Shown in pieces: positions 35,436-44,955 of a DNA stretch of 64,000 bases; the stretch's first letter is position 1, and every line of letters begins with the position of its first letter. Origin of the DNA: Thalassotalea euphylliae (lineage in GTDB: Bacteria > Pseudomonadota > Gammaproteobacteria > Enterobacterales > Alteromonadaceae); NCBI RefSeq assembly GCF_003390375.1, contig NZ_QUOT01000001.1:3100001-3164000 (forward strand). The letters run 5' to 3'. The notes below the pieces were generated by a model, which worked only from the letters and a program-made list of their open reading frames with translations, ran no database searches and was not told the origin of the DNA. Both the position numbers and the translations under genes were made by a program.

Positions 35436-36449
35436 CTAATAAGCTTTATTGCTATGCCAAAGCACGGGTTTTTCGTATGCAGCCAATTTATCTTCAACAC
35501 CTAAGGTTAGTGCGAATAGCGCCATTCGTACCAGCACACCATTTTGTGCTTGGCGGAAAATTGCTAAGTTGGCTAACTCATTTAAATCGGTGTCTAGCTC
35601 ATTAGCTTCTGGACGTGAGTCGCGAGGTAATGGGTGCATAATCACAGTGTTTTCTTTGCAATATTGCTGATAAACCTGCCTGTTAAGGCTAAAGTGACCA
35701 CGATATAAATCAGCTTCATCAGCACTGGCAAAGCGCTCTTGTTGAATGCGAGTTTGATAAATCACATCACAGGCGAGGTTGCCAGCGATTTTGTCAGTTA
35801 CAATCACTTGGTGGCCAGCATTGGTTAGCGTTGAGATAACACTGTCTGGCATTTGTAGCGCCGCTGGCGAGACCATCGTTACTTTCACATTGTTGTATAA
35901 ACTCAGCAATTTAGACAGTGAATGTACGGTGCGACCATGCTTAAGATCACCCATCAACACGATGTTTAAATTGTCTAAGCCTTTGCCAAATCGTGACATT
36001 TCAGACTGAATGGTAAACAAGTCCAATAAGGCTTGGGTCGGGTGTTCATTTGCACCGTCACCACCGTTTATCACCGGAACACTCGAGCCTTCGGCAAACT
36101 CTGCAACTGAGTGCATTTTCGGGTGGCGCATCGCGATAACATCGGAATAGCCGCTAATCACCTGTGCGGTATCGTATAAAGACTCACCTTTACTCAGCGA
36201 CGAGTTTTCCTCACCTACGGTTTCGCGCACAAAACCGCCGAGCAAATTGAACGCCGTACCAAAGCTGACGCGTGTGCGAGTACTCGGTTCAAAAAATAGG
36301 TTGTTTAAGATGGCGCCATCAAGAACATGACAACGCTTTTGGCGTGCCGCATAGGGTGCCATTTGTGCGGAAACATCAAGAATTTTAGCAATAGCATCGC
36401 GGTCAAGTTGCGATACCGACAAGATGTGACTACCTTGGAATTTCATCAT
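35436..36449 (-). CDS. pyrB: Aspartate carbamoyltransferase catalytic subunit
   Basis: Forms carbamoyl-aspartate in pyrimidine synthesis. Carbamoyl-phosphate loop FFEPSTRTRVSFGTA, the SKGESLYDTAQ loop, NGGDGANEHPTQALLDLFT and the HPLPRDSRPE aspartate-binding loop are intact. At 337 residues it is about 25 longer than E. coli PyrB, with an extra C-terminal tail (EKPVLWHSNKAY). No pyrI lies beside it, so E. coli-type CTP/ATP control through a regulatory chain is not evident from this window. Confidence 0.93.
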   Translation of the reverse strand: MMKFQGSHILSVSQLDRDAIAKILDVSAQMAPYAARQKRCHVLDGAILNNLFFEPSTRTRVSFGTAFNLLGGFVRETVGEENSSLSKGESLYDTAQVISGYSDVIAMRHPKMHSVAEFAEGSSVPVINGGDGANEHPTQALLDLFTIQSEMSRFGKGLDNLNIVLMGDLKHGRTVHSLSKLLSLYNNVKVTMVSPAALQMPDSVISTLTNAGHQVIVTDKIAGNLACDVIYQTRIQQERFASADEADLYRGHFSLNRQVYQQYCKENTVIMHPLPRDSRPEANELDTDLNELANLAIFRQAQNGVLVRMALFALTLGVEDKLAAYEKPVLWHSNKAY

Positions 36450-36639
36450 AACGCTTATCCAGCCATGATATGAGTGGTTGCGCTGAATGTGGTGTGCTAA
36501 CCAGCCATTAGCGCCTCTATAATTATCGGCGCGAAATATAGCACAGTTAGCAAAACAATTGAATGTGTTTGCGAGCGGTTAACGCTAACTTAAATCGCTT
36601 GCAGGTATAAATGCCAATGTTGAAATTAGTAAGTATCGC

Positions 36640-37071
36640 TTACATAGGTTTGACGTAGGCAAGAATAATGACAGCAAATAAAATCAGTACAGGAACTTCA
36701 TTAAAAATGCGGTAAAAGCGACCTGAGCGAGTGTTTCGATCTAGCTTAAAATCTTTCAGCAATTTAAAACAATAGGCGTGATAAGCGAATAATATAATCA
36801 CTAAGGTCAGCTTGTAATGGAGCCACTTAGCTGCCACAAACCAGTCACGACCATATTGCATAATCAAGGCTAATCCCAGTGCTAAGGTAAGTATCGCAAA
36901 CGGTGTAATAAAATAGAGTAGGCGTCGCTCCATACCTTTTAGCTGTTCAATCACATCGGGATTATTTGATTCTGCGTGATTTACAAATAAGCGAGGCAAA
37001 TAGAAAATACCGGCAAACCAGGCAACCATAAAAATTACATGAAAAGCCTTAAGCCATAATATTGTGGTCAT
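36640..37071 (-). CDS. hemJ: Protoporphyrinogen IX oxidase HemJ
   Basis: Membrane enzyme of the HemJ family (UPF0093), oxidising protoporphyrinogen IX to protoporphyrin IX. 143 residues with four TM helices. Conserved LKAFHVIFMVAWFAGIFYLPRLFV carries the family His and Arg (seen as KAFHVIFMVAWFAG), and AKWLHYKLTLVIIL carries the second His-Lys. It starts 2 nt after the ClC stop, so the two are probably co-transcribed. hemL is 1.3 kb away on the same strand. Confidence 0.9.
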   Translation of the reverse strand: MTTILWLKAFHVIFMVAWFAGIFYLPRLFVNHAESNNPDVIEQLKGMERRLLYFITPFAILTLALGLALIMQYGRDWFVAAKWLHYKLTLVIILFAYHAYCFKLLKDFKLDRNTRSGRFYRIFNEVPVLILFAVIILAYVKPM

Positions 37072-37073
37072 TA

Positions 37074-38765
37074 TTAAATTTTTCCTTTCGTTAAATACGC
37101 ACGAATCTGCTCGAAGGTTAATAAACCAATAATATTATCCGGTGATTTGTCATAAATGTACACGCCACCCAAACGCTGCTCATTCAGTTGTAAGTATGCT
37201 TCAGCAAGTGTTGCGCAGCTGGAAATTGGAATCAGCTTATGTTGTCTAAAGCGTCGCTCTTTGCCTGGCTCGTAAACCACTTCATTCCAGTAAAATTCGC
37301 CATTGCTTTGCATGATCAAGTATTCGCTTTTCATCGCTTTTTCTTGCATTTCTTGCTCAGTGTCTCTGGCATCGAGTAAGGCTAAATTAGTGCGCATTAT
37401 GCCTAATACACCAATATTGTGGAGAGTGTTCTCCAATGGTGGTGTTCGATACGAGAGCTCTTGAACGTTAAGCTGCATAATAAATACGGAACGATTATTA
37501 AATAGCTGACCAGCGCATAGACAAGCGGTTGATATTACTAACATGGATGGCGCAATAATCTCTAGCTGGTTTGATAGTTCAACCACTGCCAACAAGGCCG
37601 CAAGCGGGGCATTAAGTGTTGCTGCCATAAAACCAGCCATGCCCATTAAGGCAAAATCGCTGGTCATTTTATCTTCAAAGGCTATACCCATCATGCCTGC
37701 GGCAACGGCACCGGCGATTGCGCCAATACTGAAGATCGGGCCAATTACGCCACCTGGAATCCCCATGCCAACGGCTACAATAGTTAAGCCACATTTAGCG
37801 ACTAATAAGCCGAGCAATAGCGCCGTGCTGGCATCATCGCTCATGGTAAAGTGCATTGCGCCAAGATCTGTACCCATTGCATAGGGAATAATAAAGCCGA
37901 CCGAGCCGGTAATTAGGCCGGCAATTAATAAGCGCGCAACCACGTGAAAATGCTTGGCGTTTTCAATGGCTGCAACGATGAAGCGATTAAAAATAGCAGC
38001 TAATGTACCTAGCATTAAGCCCAATAGAATAAGCCAAGGGTAGTGCTCAAAATCTAAGGCAACAGGGCTAAAAAATTCATAACCATGGGCGGGGCCAAAA
38101 ATCGTGCTGGTCACCATAGAGCCAACAATTGCGGCCAGCATGATTGGGATAAACATGTGAATTTTATATTCGCGCAGAATTACTTCCATCACAAAAATTA
38201 CTGCGGCAATCGGGGTGTTAAAACACGCCGCGATACCCGCAGCAACACCGGATGCTGCCAAGGTTCGAGTCGCATTTGACGGCAGGTTAAAGCGGCTGCC
38301 TAAATAAGCACTGCTGGCCGCACCTAAATGTACGGCAGGACCTTCTTTACCCACGGAAAAACCGCTGGCAAGGGCGATAATGCCGCCAAAAAACTGATTG
38401 ATGGTATTGCGCAAAGGAATCACACCGTAGGCGACTTTCAAGCGGTGCAGTACAAACGGTATACCAGTTCGAATATATTGATAACCCGTTAACCACGCCG
38501 TCAATAAAATTGCTAAGGCGCCAATGATTGGCAAGAATAAACGATTTAACTCGGTTAAGCTGGTATAATGACCGATATCTGCGAGTAACCATTGTTGAAT
38601 GCTATTAATCGCACCAATAAATAAGGCAATCAGTAAGGACGATATCGTGCCGCCAATGATGGCGAGTAAACACAATTGCCATGAGGTAATGGGCAGTGCT
38701 AAACGCTTGCGCATCGCAATGTCTAGATAGTTAACCGTGTTTTTAAAGCGCGTTATATTTAGCAA
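37074..38765 (-). CDS. ClC family chloride channel/transporter with C-terminal CBS domain
   Basis: Chloride channel or Cl-/H+ exchanger. TM core of about 410 residues with FSVGKEGPAVHLGAASSA (gating Glu), MGIPGGVIGPIFSIGA and the GIAACFNTPIAAVIFVME region. The usual GSGIP loop is TGIPF here. The C-terminus has a CBS-like pair (about 445-560; LLDARDTEQEM, SPDNIIGLLTFEQI). The start is uncertain: TTG 38765, or ATG 38714 (MRKRLALP) after an amphipathic N-terminal region. Both lack strong ribosome-binding sites. Confidence 0.9.
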   Translation of the reverse strand: MLNITRFKNTVNYLDIAMRKRLALPITSWQLCLLAIIGGTISSLLIALFIGAINSIQQWLLADIGHYTSLTELNRLFLPIIGALAILLTAWLTGYQYIRTGIPFVLHRLKVAYGVIPLRNTINQFFGGIIALASGFSVGKEGPAVHLGAASSAYLGSRFNLPSNATRTLAASGVAAGIAACFNTPIAAVIFVMEVILREYKIHMFIPIMLAAIVGSMVTSTIFGPAHGYEFFSPVALDFEHYPWLILLGLMLGTLAAIFNRFIVAAIENAKHFHVVARLLIAGLITGSVGFIIPYAMGTDLGAMHFTMSDDASTALLLGLLVAKCGLTIVAVGMGIPGGVIGPIFSIGAIAGAVAAGMMGIAFEDKMTSDFALMGMAGFMAATLNAPLAALLAVVELSNQLEIIAPSMLVISTACLCAGQLFNNRSVFIMQLNVQELSYRTPPLENTLHNIGVLGIMRTNLALLDARDTEQEMQEKAMKSEYLIMQSNGEFYWNEVVYEPGKERRFRQHKLIPISSCATLAEAYLQLNEQRLGGVYIYDKSPDNIIGLLTFEQIRAYLTKGKI

Positions 38766-38812
38766 AGAAAAATCGTTTTTATGTTGTTTTTAATTTCAAT
38801 AATACTTGATAA

Positions 38813-39541
38813 ATGAATTGGTTAGCAAAAATAAATCTACCTGTTGTCGCAAAGCGCTTAGGTGCATTCAAGTCTGCACTTTTATTGTTTTCAACAATTG
38901 CCTTGTGTCTATTCGTTGGCTATAGAATTGGCAACTATTTTCACAGTTTCCAAACGCAAACAATCAGTCAACAAAAATTGCGCTTAGATGAACTTTATCA
39001 TCAGCAAAATGAAAACCTCAAACATATTCATACATTAGAGCTTGAACTTGAAGTTGAGCGCATTGCCAATCAGCGTGCCCAGCAAACCATTAAAGCCATG
39101 GAAGTGGATCATTTCGCGGTTAAAAAGCAGTTGGCGTTTTATGAAAAAGTGATGGCACCAGAGAAGCAGGCAGATGGTCTCGTTATTGATCAAGTCGCGT
39201 TGGAGCCTACGGAAAGTGAAAACCACTATCGATTTAGTGTCGTACTTATCCAACAAACGCTGAAAAAGCGCTATGCCAAAGGGTATATTGAATTTTCGTT
39301 AAAGGGTAGCCAAGCAAATCGTCCAGCGACACTAAAGCTTGAACAAATTAGCCAACTTTCCAAAGAACAGCGTTCGTTTAGTTTGAAGTACTTTCAACGT
39401 ATTGAAGGTGATTTAACCGTACCTGCTGACTTTATTCCTGAATCATTGGAAATTAAAGCCGTGTTACCGAAAGGAAAATGGCAAAAATACAGCGAGTTAA
39501 ATGAAAGTTATCCTTGGTCGGCATTAGTTAAACCAACTTAG
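38813..39541 (+). CDS. DUF6776-like single-TM coiled-coil protein
   Basis: A 242-residue inner-membrane protein: one N-terminal TM helix (about 20-42), a coiled coil (about 50-110; LDELYHQQNENLKHIHTLEL region), then a beta-rich periplasmic domain beginning with FYEKVMAPEKQADGL. This arrangement and the FYxxVMAP segment fit the DUF6776 family, often found near erpA in gammaproteobacteria. Function unknown. It shares the intergenic region with the divergent ClC gene. Confidence 0.75.
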   Translation: MNWLAKINLPVVAKRLGAFKSALLLFSTIALCLFVGYRIGNYFHSFQTQTISQQKLRLDELYHQQNENLKHIHTLELELEVERIANQRAQQTIKAMEVDHFAVKKQLAFYEKVMAPEKQADGLVIDQVALEPTESENHYRFSVVLIQQTLKKRYAKGYIEFSLKGSQANRPATLKLEQISQLSKEQRSFSLKYFQRIEGDLTVPADFIPESLEIKAVLPKGKWQKYSELNESYPWSALVKPT

Positions 39542-39629
39542 TCTAATCCTTTCAGGCGGCTAATACTTGATTAAAGTACTCAGGTTTAAGATAATCCGCC
39601 CCTGAAATATTGTGTGAGAATTATGTCCA

Positions 39630-39971
39630 ATGTCTAATCCTGATTTACCGATCCAATTTACCGATGCTGCGGCAACAAAAGTACTGGCGCTAGTTACTGA
39701 GGAAGAGAATCCTGAACTTAAACTGCGCGTCTATGTAACTGGTGGTGGTTGCTCGGGATTCCAATATGGCTTTACCTTCGACGAAAAAGTTAACGAAGGT
39801 GATATGACCATTGAAAAACAGGGCGTTACTATGGTGGTAGATCCAATGAGCTTACAATATTTGGTTGGCGGCGAAGTGGATTACATTGAAGGCTTAGAAG
39901 GTAGCCGCTTTATTGTGAGCAACCCAAATGCAACAACAACTTGTGGTTGTGGTTCATCGTTCTCAATCTAA
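39630..39971 (+). CDS. erpA: Iron-sulfur cluster insertion protein ErpA
   Basis: A-type carrier that delivers [4Fe-4S] clusters to apo-proteins, including those of isoprenoid synthesis. 113 residues with the three cluster cysteines of the family: GGGCSGFQYGFTF and the C-terminal TTTCGCGSSFSI. PMSLQYLVGGEVDYIEGLEG is typical. It ends at a strong terminator at 40000. The upstream DUF6776-like gene is on the same strand but 88 nt away. Confidence 0.96.
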   Translation: MSNPDLPIQFTDAAATKVLALVTEEENPELKLRVYVTGGGCSGFQYGFTFDEKVNEGDMTIEKQGVTMVVDPMSLQYLVGGEVDYIEGLEGSRFIVSNPNATTTCGCGSSFSI

Positions 39972-39999
39972 ACACATCACAGAAATTCAGTTTTTAAAC

Positions 40000-40033
40000 A
40001 AAAAGCCCGCTACCTAAAAATAGCGGGCTTTTT
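40000..40033 (+). terminator. Intrinsic terminator of erpA
   Basis: Perfect 13-bp stem AAAAAGCCCGCTA / TAGCGGGCTTTTT with an 8-nt loop and T-run. Confidence 0.95.
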
Positions 40034-40207
40034 GTTGTCCCTAGTTTTTTCTTTTCTGGATTAGCCTTTTCTTTAGCTACTCTTTGTATAGCTACAGACC
40101 TTGTTAGTCCAATTGCTGTTAAATGATGACGTAACTGAATCTGTACAAAAATCAATTGTCGAAACATTTTGTAGCAACCGTATTTTGAATGCGATTTAAT
40201 ACTCGTT

Positions 40208-40225
40208 TAGACTATACGGTCTAGT
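40208..40225. promoter_or_regulatory. TetR-operator-like dyad upstream of second RND operon
   Basis: ACTATACGGTCTAGT (40211-40225) is a 15-bp near-palindrome with one mismatched pair, overlapping a TAGAC-N6-GTCTA dyad (40208-40223). It sits about 90 bp before the adaptor start in a roughly 340-bp gap that otherwise contains the erpA terminator and no supported gene. Such dyads often bind TetR-family repressors, but no regulator is encoded nearby. Confidence 0.5.
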
Positions 40226-40311
40226 GTATTTGTCGGGTAATATCGCTTTTCTTGTGCTTTCGCCGTAAGTTTTTGAATTGCCCATAGCTAACAGTTAATA
40301 AGAGAATTCTC

Positions 40312-41460
40312 ATGTTAAATCGCCAATGGTTCGCTGAACGTCCCTATGTCATTGCTATTATCATTGCTTTGCTATTGGTACTTTGGATGGCGTCAGGTAT
40401 CGGTCAGGATAATAAGCTTCAAACTAACACTGAGGGCAACAGTAGTTCAGCATCAGAGACACCTAAGAAAGCTCAACAAGCCCCTATCCCTAAAGTCAAA
40501 GTTGAAACACGCATGGCAGTACCGGTGTTTGACACGGTTGAACTGTACGGTCGTACTGAGCCTGATCGCACAGCAACTTTAAAAGCAGAAGTCGATGGTA
40601 AAATTGTAGAAGTATTAGCTAAACGTGGGGCGACGGTAAAACAAGGTGATGTGATTGCCCGTATCGCCATCAACGATTTACAGGCGCGATTAACAGAAGC
40701 CAAAGCGTTGCGCGCACAGCGTGAAATTGAGCACCAAGGTGCAACTAAACTTCACAAAGACGGTTACCAAGGCCGTGCGCAATTAGCGCGTGCCGTGGCT
40801 GAATTAGAAGCAGTGAAAGCGACCATTCAACGCTTGGAAATTGATATTGCTAATACCGTGATTCGCGCGCCATTTGATGGCGTAATGAACACCCGTTATG
40901 TCGAACAAGGTGACTATGTAAAAGACGGCGATCAAATTGCGATGATTGCGGATCTCAACCCCTTGATTGTTCGTGCTCATGCCACAGAAAATCAAATTAC
41001 CCAATTACAAACAGGGCAAATTGCGCATATTGAGCTGCTAAGCCATCAACAAGCGGATGGCAAAATTCGTTACATTGCGAGTGTTGCCGACGATGCCACC
41101 AATACCTTTAAAATTGAAGTAGCGATTGAAAATGCTGACAACCAGCTACTTGCGGGTATGAGTGGTGAAGTGACCTTGCCACTAGCTGAAGTAGGTGCCA
41201 TTAAAGTATCGCCTGCATTATTAGCGTTAGACGAGCAAGGCAACATCGGTATTAAAACCGTGGTTGATAACCAGGTGGTGTTTACCGGCATTAATATCGT
41301 GAAAAGTGAAAGCGATGGTATTTGGTTAACTGGGCTAGGTAAACAGGCTGATATTATCGTGCTTGGTCAAGGTTTTGTCCGTGCAGGCGATACCGTTGAA
41401 GCTGTCTTTGATACAGCACAAGCGCTTGCGCAGCAATCTAGCGACATGAACAAGGGCTAA
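40312..41460 (+). CDS. RND efflux periplasmic adaptor
   Basis: Membrane fusion protein of the second RND pump. N-terminal membrane anchor (VIAIIIALLLVLWMASGI), lipoyl halves with LKAEVDGKIVEVLAKRGATV and NTVIRAPFDGVMNTRYVEQG, a short alpha-hairpin region and C-terminal barrel domains. 382 residues. It is followed 5 nt later by the permease. Compared with the first pump's adaptor, its hairpin is shorter (about 60 residues). Confidence 0.9.
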   Translation: MLNRQWFAERPYVIAIIIALLLVLWMASGIGQDNKLQTNTEGNSSSASETPKKAQQAPIPKVKVETRMAVPVFDTVELYGRTEPDRTATLKAEVDGKIVEVLAKRGATVKQGDVIARIAINDLQARLTEAKALRAQREIEHQGATKLHKDGYQGRAQLARAVAELEAVKATIQRLEIDIANTVIRAPFDGVMNTRYVEQGDYVKDGDQIAMIADLNPLIVRAHATENQITQLQTGQIAHIELLSHQQADGKIRYIASVADDATNTFKIEVAIENADNQLLAGMSGEVTLPLAEVGAIKVSPALLALDEQGNIGIKTVVDNQVVFTGINIVKSESDGIWLTGLGKQADIIVLGQGFVRAGDTVEAVFDTAQALAQQSSDMNKG

Positions 41461-41465
41461 CCATT

Positions 41466-44400
41466 ATGTTATCGATAATAGATGCCGCATTAACCCGCAC
41501 CCGCTCGGTGCTGATGGTGTTTGTGCTGCTATTGATTTCGGGCGCCATTACCTACGCGAATATTGCTAAAGAATCGAACCCTGACGTTACCATTCCATTT
41601 ATTTACGTATCTATGGTGCACGACGGCATTTCGCCTGAAGATGCTGAACGCATGCTTGTACGGCCAATGGAAAGCGAGCTTAAATCCATTGCTGGTGTTA
41701 AGGAAATGACCGCCAATGCCAGTGAAGGACACGCCTCAGTTACACTTGAATTTCTGGCCGGTCTTGACCCTAAAGAAGCGCTGGCAGATGTGCGCGACAA
41801 AGTCACCTTAGCGAAAGCGAAATTACCGTCTGACTCCGAAGAGCCGGAGGTACATGAAGTGACCATGGCAAATGAAGAGCCAGCGGTGACCGTGATTTTA
41901 TCTGGTCCGGTGACGGAGCGCGGCTTAGTAACACTCGCACGAGATATGCGCGATCGCATTGAAAGCTTGCAAGAAGTACTGGAAGTGGAAATCGGTGGTG
42001 ATCGTGATGACATGGTTGAAATTATTGTCGATCCGCTGCTAATGGAAAGCTACGGCTTAGATCAAAACGATATTTTTAACTTAGTTGAACGTAACAACCG
42101 TTTAGTGCCCGCCGGCACTATGGATACGGGTAAAGGGCGTTTTGCGGTTAAAGTTCCGTCAGTATTTGAAACCATTGACGACTTACTAGAACTACCAATT
42201 AAAGTGAATGACGATCGCGTTATCACTTTTGCCGATGTCTCTACTGTTCGCCGTGCTTATAAAGATCCGTCTTCTTTTGCCCGCTTAAACGGTGAGCGTT
42301 CGATTTCATTGGAAGTGAAAAAGCGCTCTGGCGAAAACATTATCGAAACCGTCAATAAAGTTAAAGTCTTAATTGAAGAGCAACGGGCTAAATGGCCAAA
42401 TCAAGTGATGGTGGATTATGTTGGCGACCAGTCTGTCGATGTTAAAGACACCTTAAGCGACCTGCAAAACAACGTATTGTCGGCTGTTTTACTGGTGGTG
42501 ATTGTGGTCATCGCGGCGCTCGGCACACGCAGTGCCATGCTGGTGGGTTTAGCGATTCCAGGCGCATTTTTAACGGGTATTTTAGTGATTGCGATTGCCG
42601 GTTTAACCGTCAATATCGTTGTGTTGTTCGGATTGATCATGGCGGTTGGTATGCTGGTTGACGGCGCTATCGTGGTTACTGAATTTGCCGATCGCCAAAT
42701 GAGCGAAGGAGTCGAACGAGTAAAAGCCTACCAAATGGCGGCGCGCCGCATGGCATGGCCTATCATCGCTTCAACAGCAACCACGCTAGCTGCGTTTGCA
42801 CCGTTAATGTTCTGGCCGGGCATTATGGGTGAATTTATGAAGTACTTACCATTCACCTTGATTGCGGTATTAACGGCATCGTTAGCCATGGCGCTGGTAT
42901 TTGTGCCGACGATTGGCGCGGTATTTGGCAAATCGCGGGCGATTAGCGCTGAAGAAAAAGCGCAAATGATTGAAGCTGAAGCAGGTGACCTAACTAAGCT
43001 TAAAGGTTTTACTGGCAAATACGTTGGCGTGTTGTCAAAAGCTATTCGCAACCCAGTTAAAGTATTGCTCGGCACAATTGTGATCGCGATGCTTGTAATG
43101 TGGGGTTATGGTAAATCTGGCCTAGGGGCGATTTTCTTCCCAGAAGTAGAGCCGACCAGTGCGATGATGATGGTGCGTTCACATGGTGACTTATCTATCC
43201 ATGAAAAAGACGAGATCATGCGTGAAATTGAAGCGCGTATCTTGCCGATTGACGATATTGAAACCTTATATACTCGCACCGGCGGTAATGATTTAGTCGG
43301 TACTTTCCGATTGAACTTTAAGAATTGGCAGCTGCGTCGCACTGCTGATGAAGTCATTAAAGATATTGAACAACGTACTGCTGATATGGCCGGTGTTGAA
43401 ATCGAAGCTCGTAAAAACGAGCCGGGCCCATCGTCAGGTAAAGATTTAGTGGTCGAGCTAAGCTCTCGTTTCCCTGACAAGCTAGATGACAATGTCCGTA
43501 TTGTTCGCAACGCCTTAGCCGCCAATGGTCAGTTTACTAACATTGAAGATACGGGCTCTAAACCGGGTATTGAATGGCAGTTGGATATTGACCGTGCACT
43601 CGCCGCGATTTATGGCGCAGATGCCGCGCTTTTAGGTTCAACTGTGCAAATGGTGACGAATGGTTTGAAGTTAGGGGAATATCGTCCTGATGATACTGAC
43701 GACGAGTTAGATATTCGTGTTCGCTTTCCAGAAGACAAACGTAACTTAGGTCGTTTAGATACCATTCGTGTCAAAACCAATGAAGGCTTAGTGCCGGTCG
43801 GCAGCTTTGTTGACCGTACCGCAGCGCCAAAAGTGGATACCATTCGCCGCGTGGATGGCAAACGCGTGGTGACTGTACAAGCAAACTTAGTACCCGGCGC
43901 TCAGTTGATCCAAGTGCTACCTGAGCTTGAAGCCCAGCTGCCGACCTTAGGATTAGATCCCTTGGTGGATATAGCCATTAAAGGCCAAAATGAAGATCAG
44001 CAAGAATCGCAAGACTTCTTGGTTAATGCGTTTGGTGTTGCCTTGTTTGTCATGGCGATTATTTTGGTCACTCAGTTTAATAGCTTCTATCAAGCATTCT
44101 TGATCTTAAGTGCCGTTGTTTTCTCAACCGTTGGCGTGTTCTTGGCGCTGATGATAGTGCAAAAGCCGTTCGGTATTGTGATGGGCGGTATTGGCGTAAT
44201 TTCACTGGCAGGCATTGTCGTGAATAACAATATCGTGCTGATCGATACTTATAATGTGCTGCGTCGCCAAGGTTTCCCAATTACCGACGCGATTTTACGC
44301 ACCGGTGCACAGCGCTTACGCCCAGTTATGTTAACCACGATTACAACCATTTTGGGGTTAATGCCGATGGTATTGCAGGTGAACCTAGACTTCTTTAACC

Positions 44401-44606
44401 GCACTGCTGTGGTTGGCGCGCCGTCAACGCAATGGTGGGCGCAGTTAGCAACAGCAATTGCTGGCGGCTTAGCGTTCGCGACTGTTTTAACCTTAGTATT
44501 AACACCAACGCTACTGGCATTGCGCGATCGCCGCAAAGAAAAGAAATTAGCGAAAAAGCAAACTGCAACGCCTGCTAAAGTTGAGAAGATAAGTGATGCA
44601 GCCTAG
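41466..44606 (+). CDS. RND efflux permease with single-Asp TM4 motif
   Basis: RND-family exporter of 1046 residues with two TM bundles and two large periplasmic loops. The TM4 motif reads VGMLVDGAIVVTEFADRQ: the first proton-relay Asp is kept, and the second of the HAE DD pair is Gly, as in some non-AcrB RND subgroups. Other landmarks are HDGISPEDAERMLVRPMESE, the STATTLAAFAPLMFWPG helix, and SLAGIVVNNNIVLIDTYN in TM10. Substrate unknown. The operon ends with the hairpin at 44663. Confidence 0.92.
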   Translation: MLSIIDAALTRTRSVLMVFVLLLISGAITYANIAKESNPDVTIPFIYVSMVHDGISPEDAERMLVRPMESELKSIAGVKEMTANASEGHASVTLEFLAGLDPKEALADVRDKVTLAKAKLPSDSEEPEVHEVTMANEEPAVTVILSGPVTERGLVTLARDMRDRIESLQEVLEVEIGGDRDDMVEIIVDPLLMESYGLDQNDIFNLVERNNRLVPAGTMDTGKGRFAVKVPSVFETIDDLLELPIKVNDDRVITFADVSTVRRAYKDPSSFARLNGERSISLEVKKRSGENIIETVNKVKVLIEEQRAKWPNQVMVDYVGDQSVDVKDTLSDLQNNVLSAVLLVVIVVIAALGTRSAMLVGLAIPGAFLTGILVIAIAGLTVNIVVLFGLIMAVGMLVDGAIVVTEFADRQMSEGVERVKAYQMAARRMAWPIIASTATTLAAFAPLMFWPGIMGEFMKYLPFTLIAVLTASLAMALVFVPTIGAVFGKSRAISAEEKAQMIEAEAGDLTKLKGFTGKYVGVLSKAIRNPVKVLLGTIVIAMLVMWGYGKSGLGAIFFPEVEPTSAMMMVRSHGDLSIHEKDEIMREIEARILPIDDIETLYTRTGGNDLVGTFRLNFKNWQLRRTADEVIKDIEQRTADMAGVEIEARKNEPGPSSGKDLVVELSSRFPDKLDDNVRIVRNALAANGQFTNIEDTGSKPGIEWQLDIDRALAAIYGADAALLGSTVQMVTNGLKLGEYRPDDTDDELDIRVRFPEDKRNLGRLDTIRVKTNEGLVPVGSFVDRTAAPKVDTIRRVDGKRVVTVQANLVPGAQLIQVLPELEAQLPTLGLDPLVDIAIKGQNEDQQESQDFLVNAFGVALFVMAIILVTQFNSFYQAFLILSAVVFSTVGVFLALMIVQKPFGIVMGGIGVISLAGIVVNNNIVLIDTYNVLRRQGFPITDAILRTGAQRLRPVMLTTITTILGLMPMVLQVNLDFFNRTAVVGAPSTQWWAQLATAIAGGLAFATVLTLVLTPTLLALRDRRKEKKLAKKQTATPAKVEKISDAA

Positions 44607-44662
44607 TGCTTTAAGCTAGCCTATTTAGTTGTTTTAAATAGGTTCTTAGTATTAATTATAGG

Positions 44663-44696
44663 AACGGTTAAGCTCCTTCGGGTTTAACCGTTTTTT
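44663..44696 (+). terminator. Intrinsic terminator of second RND operon
   Basis: Stem AACGGTTAA / TTAACCGTT with a TTCG tetraloop-containing apical region and six T. The remaining gap to 44955 is AT-rich and must hold the peroxidase promoter; no other feature is visible in it. Confidence 0.85.
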
Positions 44697-44955
44697 ACAC
44701 GCAGATTCAATACCCAGCTCTAATAAACAATTGTCTATATTCAGCTTTAAATATTCAGCCCTCAACTTGTCACTTTAACCGACACTTCTTATCGAATGGT
44801 TGCTTTAGCTGGTATCTCATCTTGCTAGATTGGTTTTAGCTTAAACCTCAGCTTTAACAATTTATTACAGTGAAGTAATTACTCTAATGATAGTATTTTC
44901 AACAATTGTTTGGAAAACATATTTGGCTAATTATCAATCATCGAGGGCATTGGAG

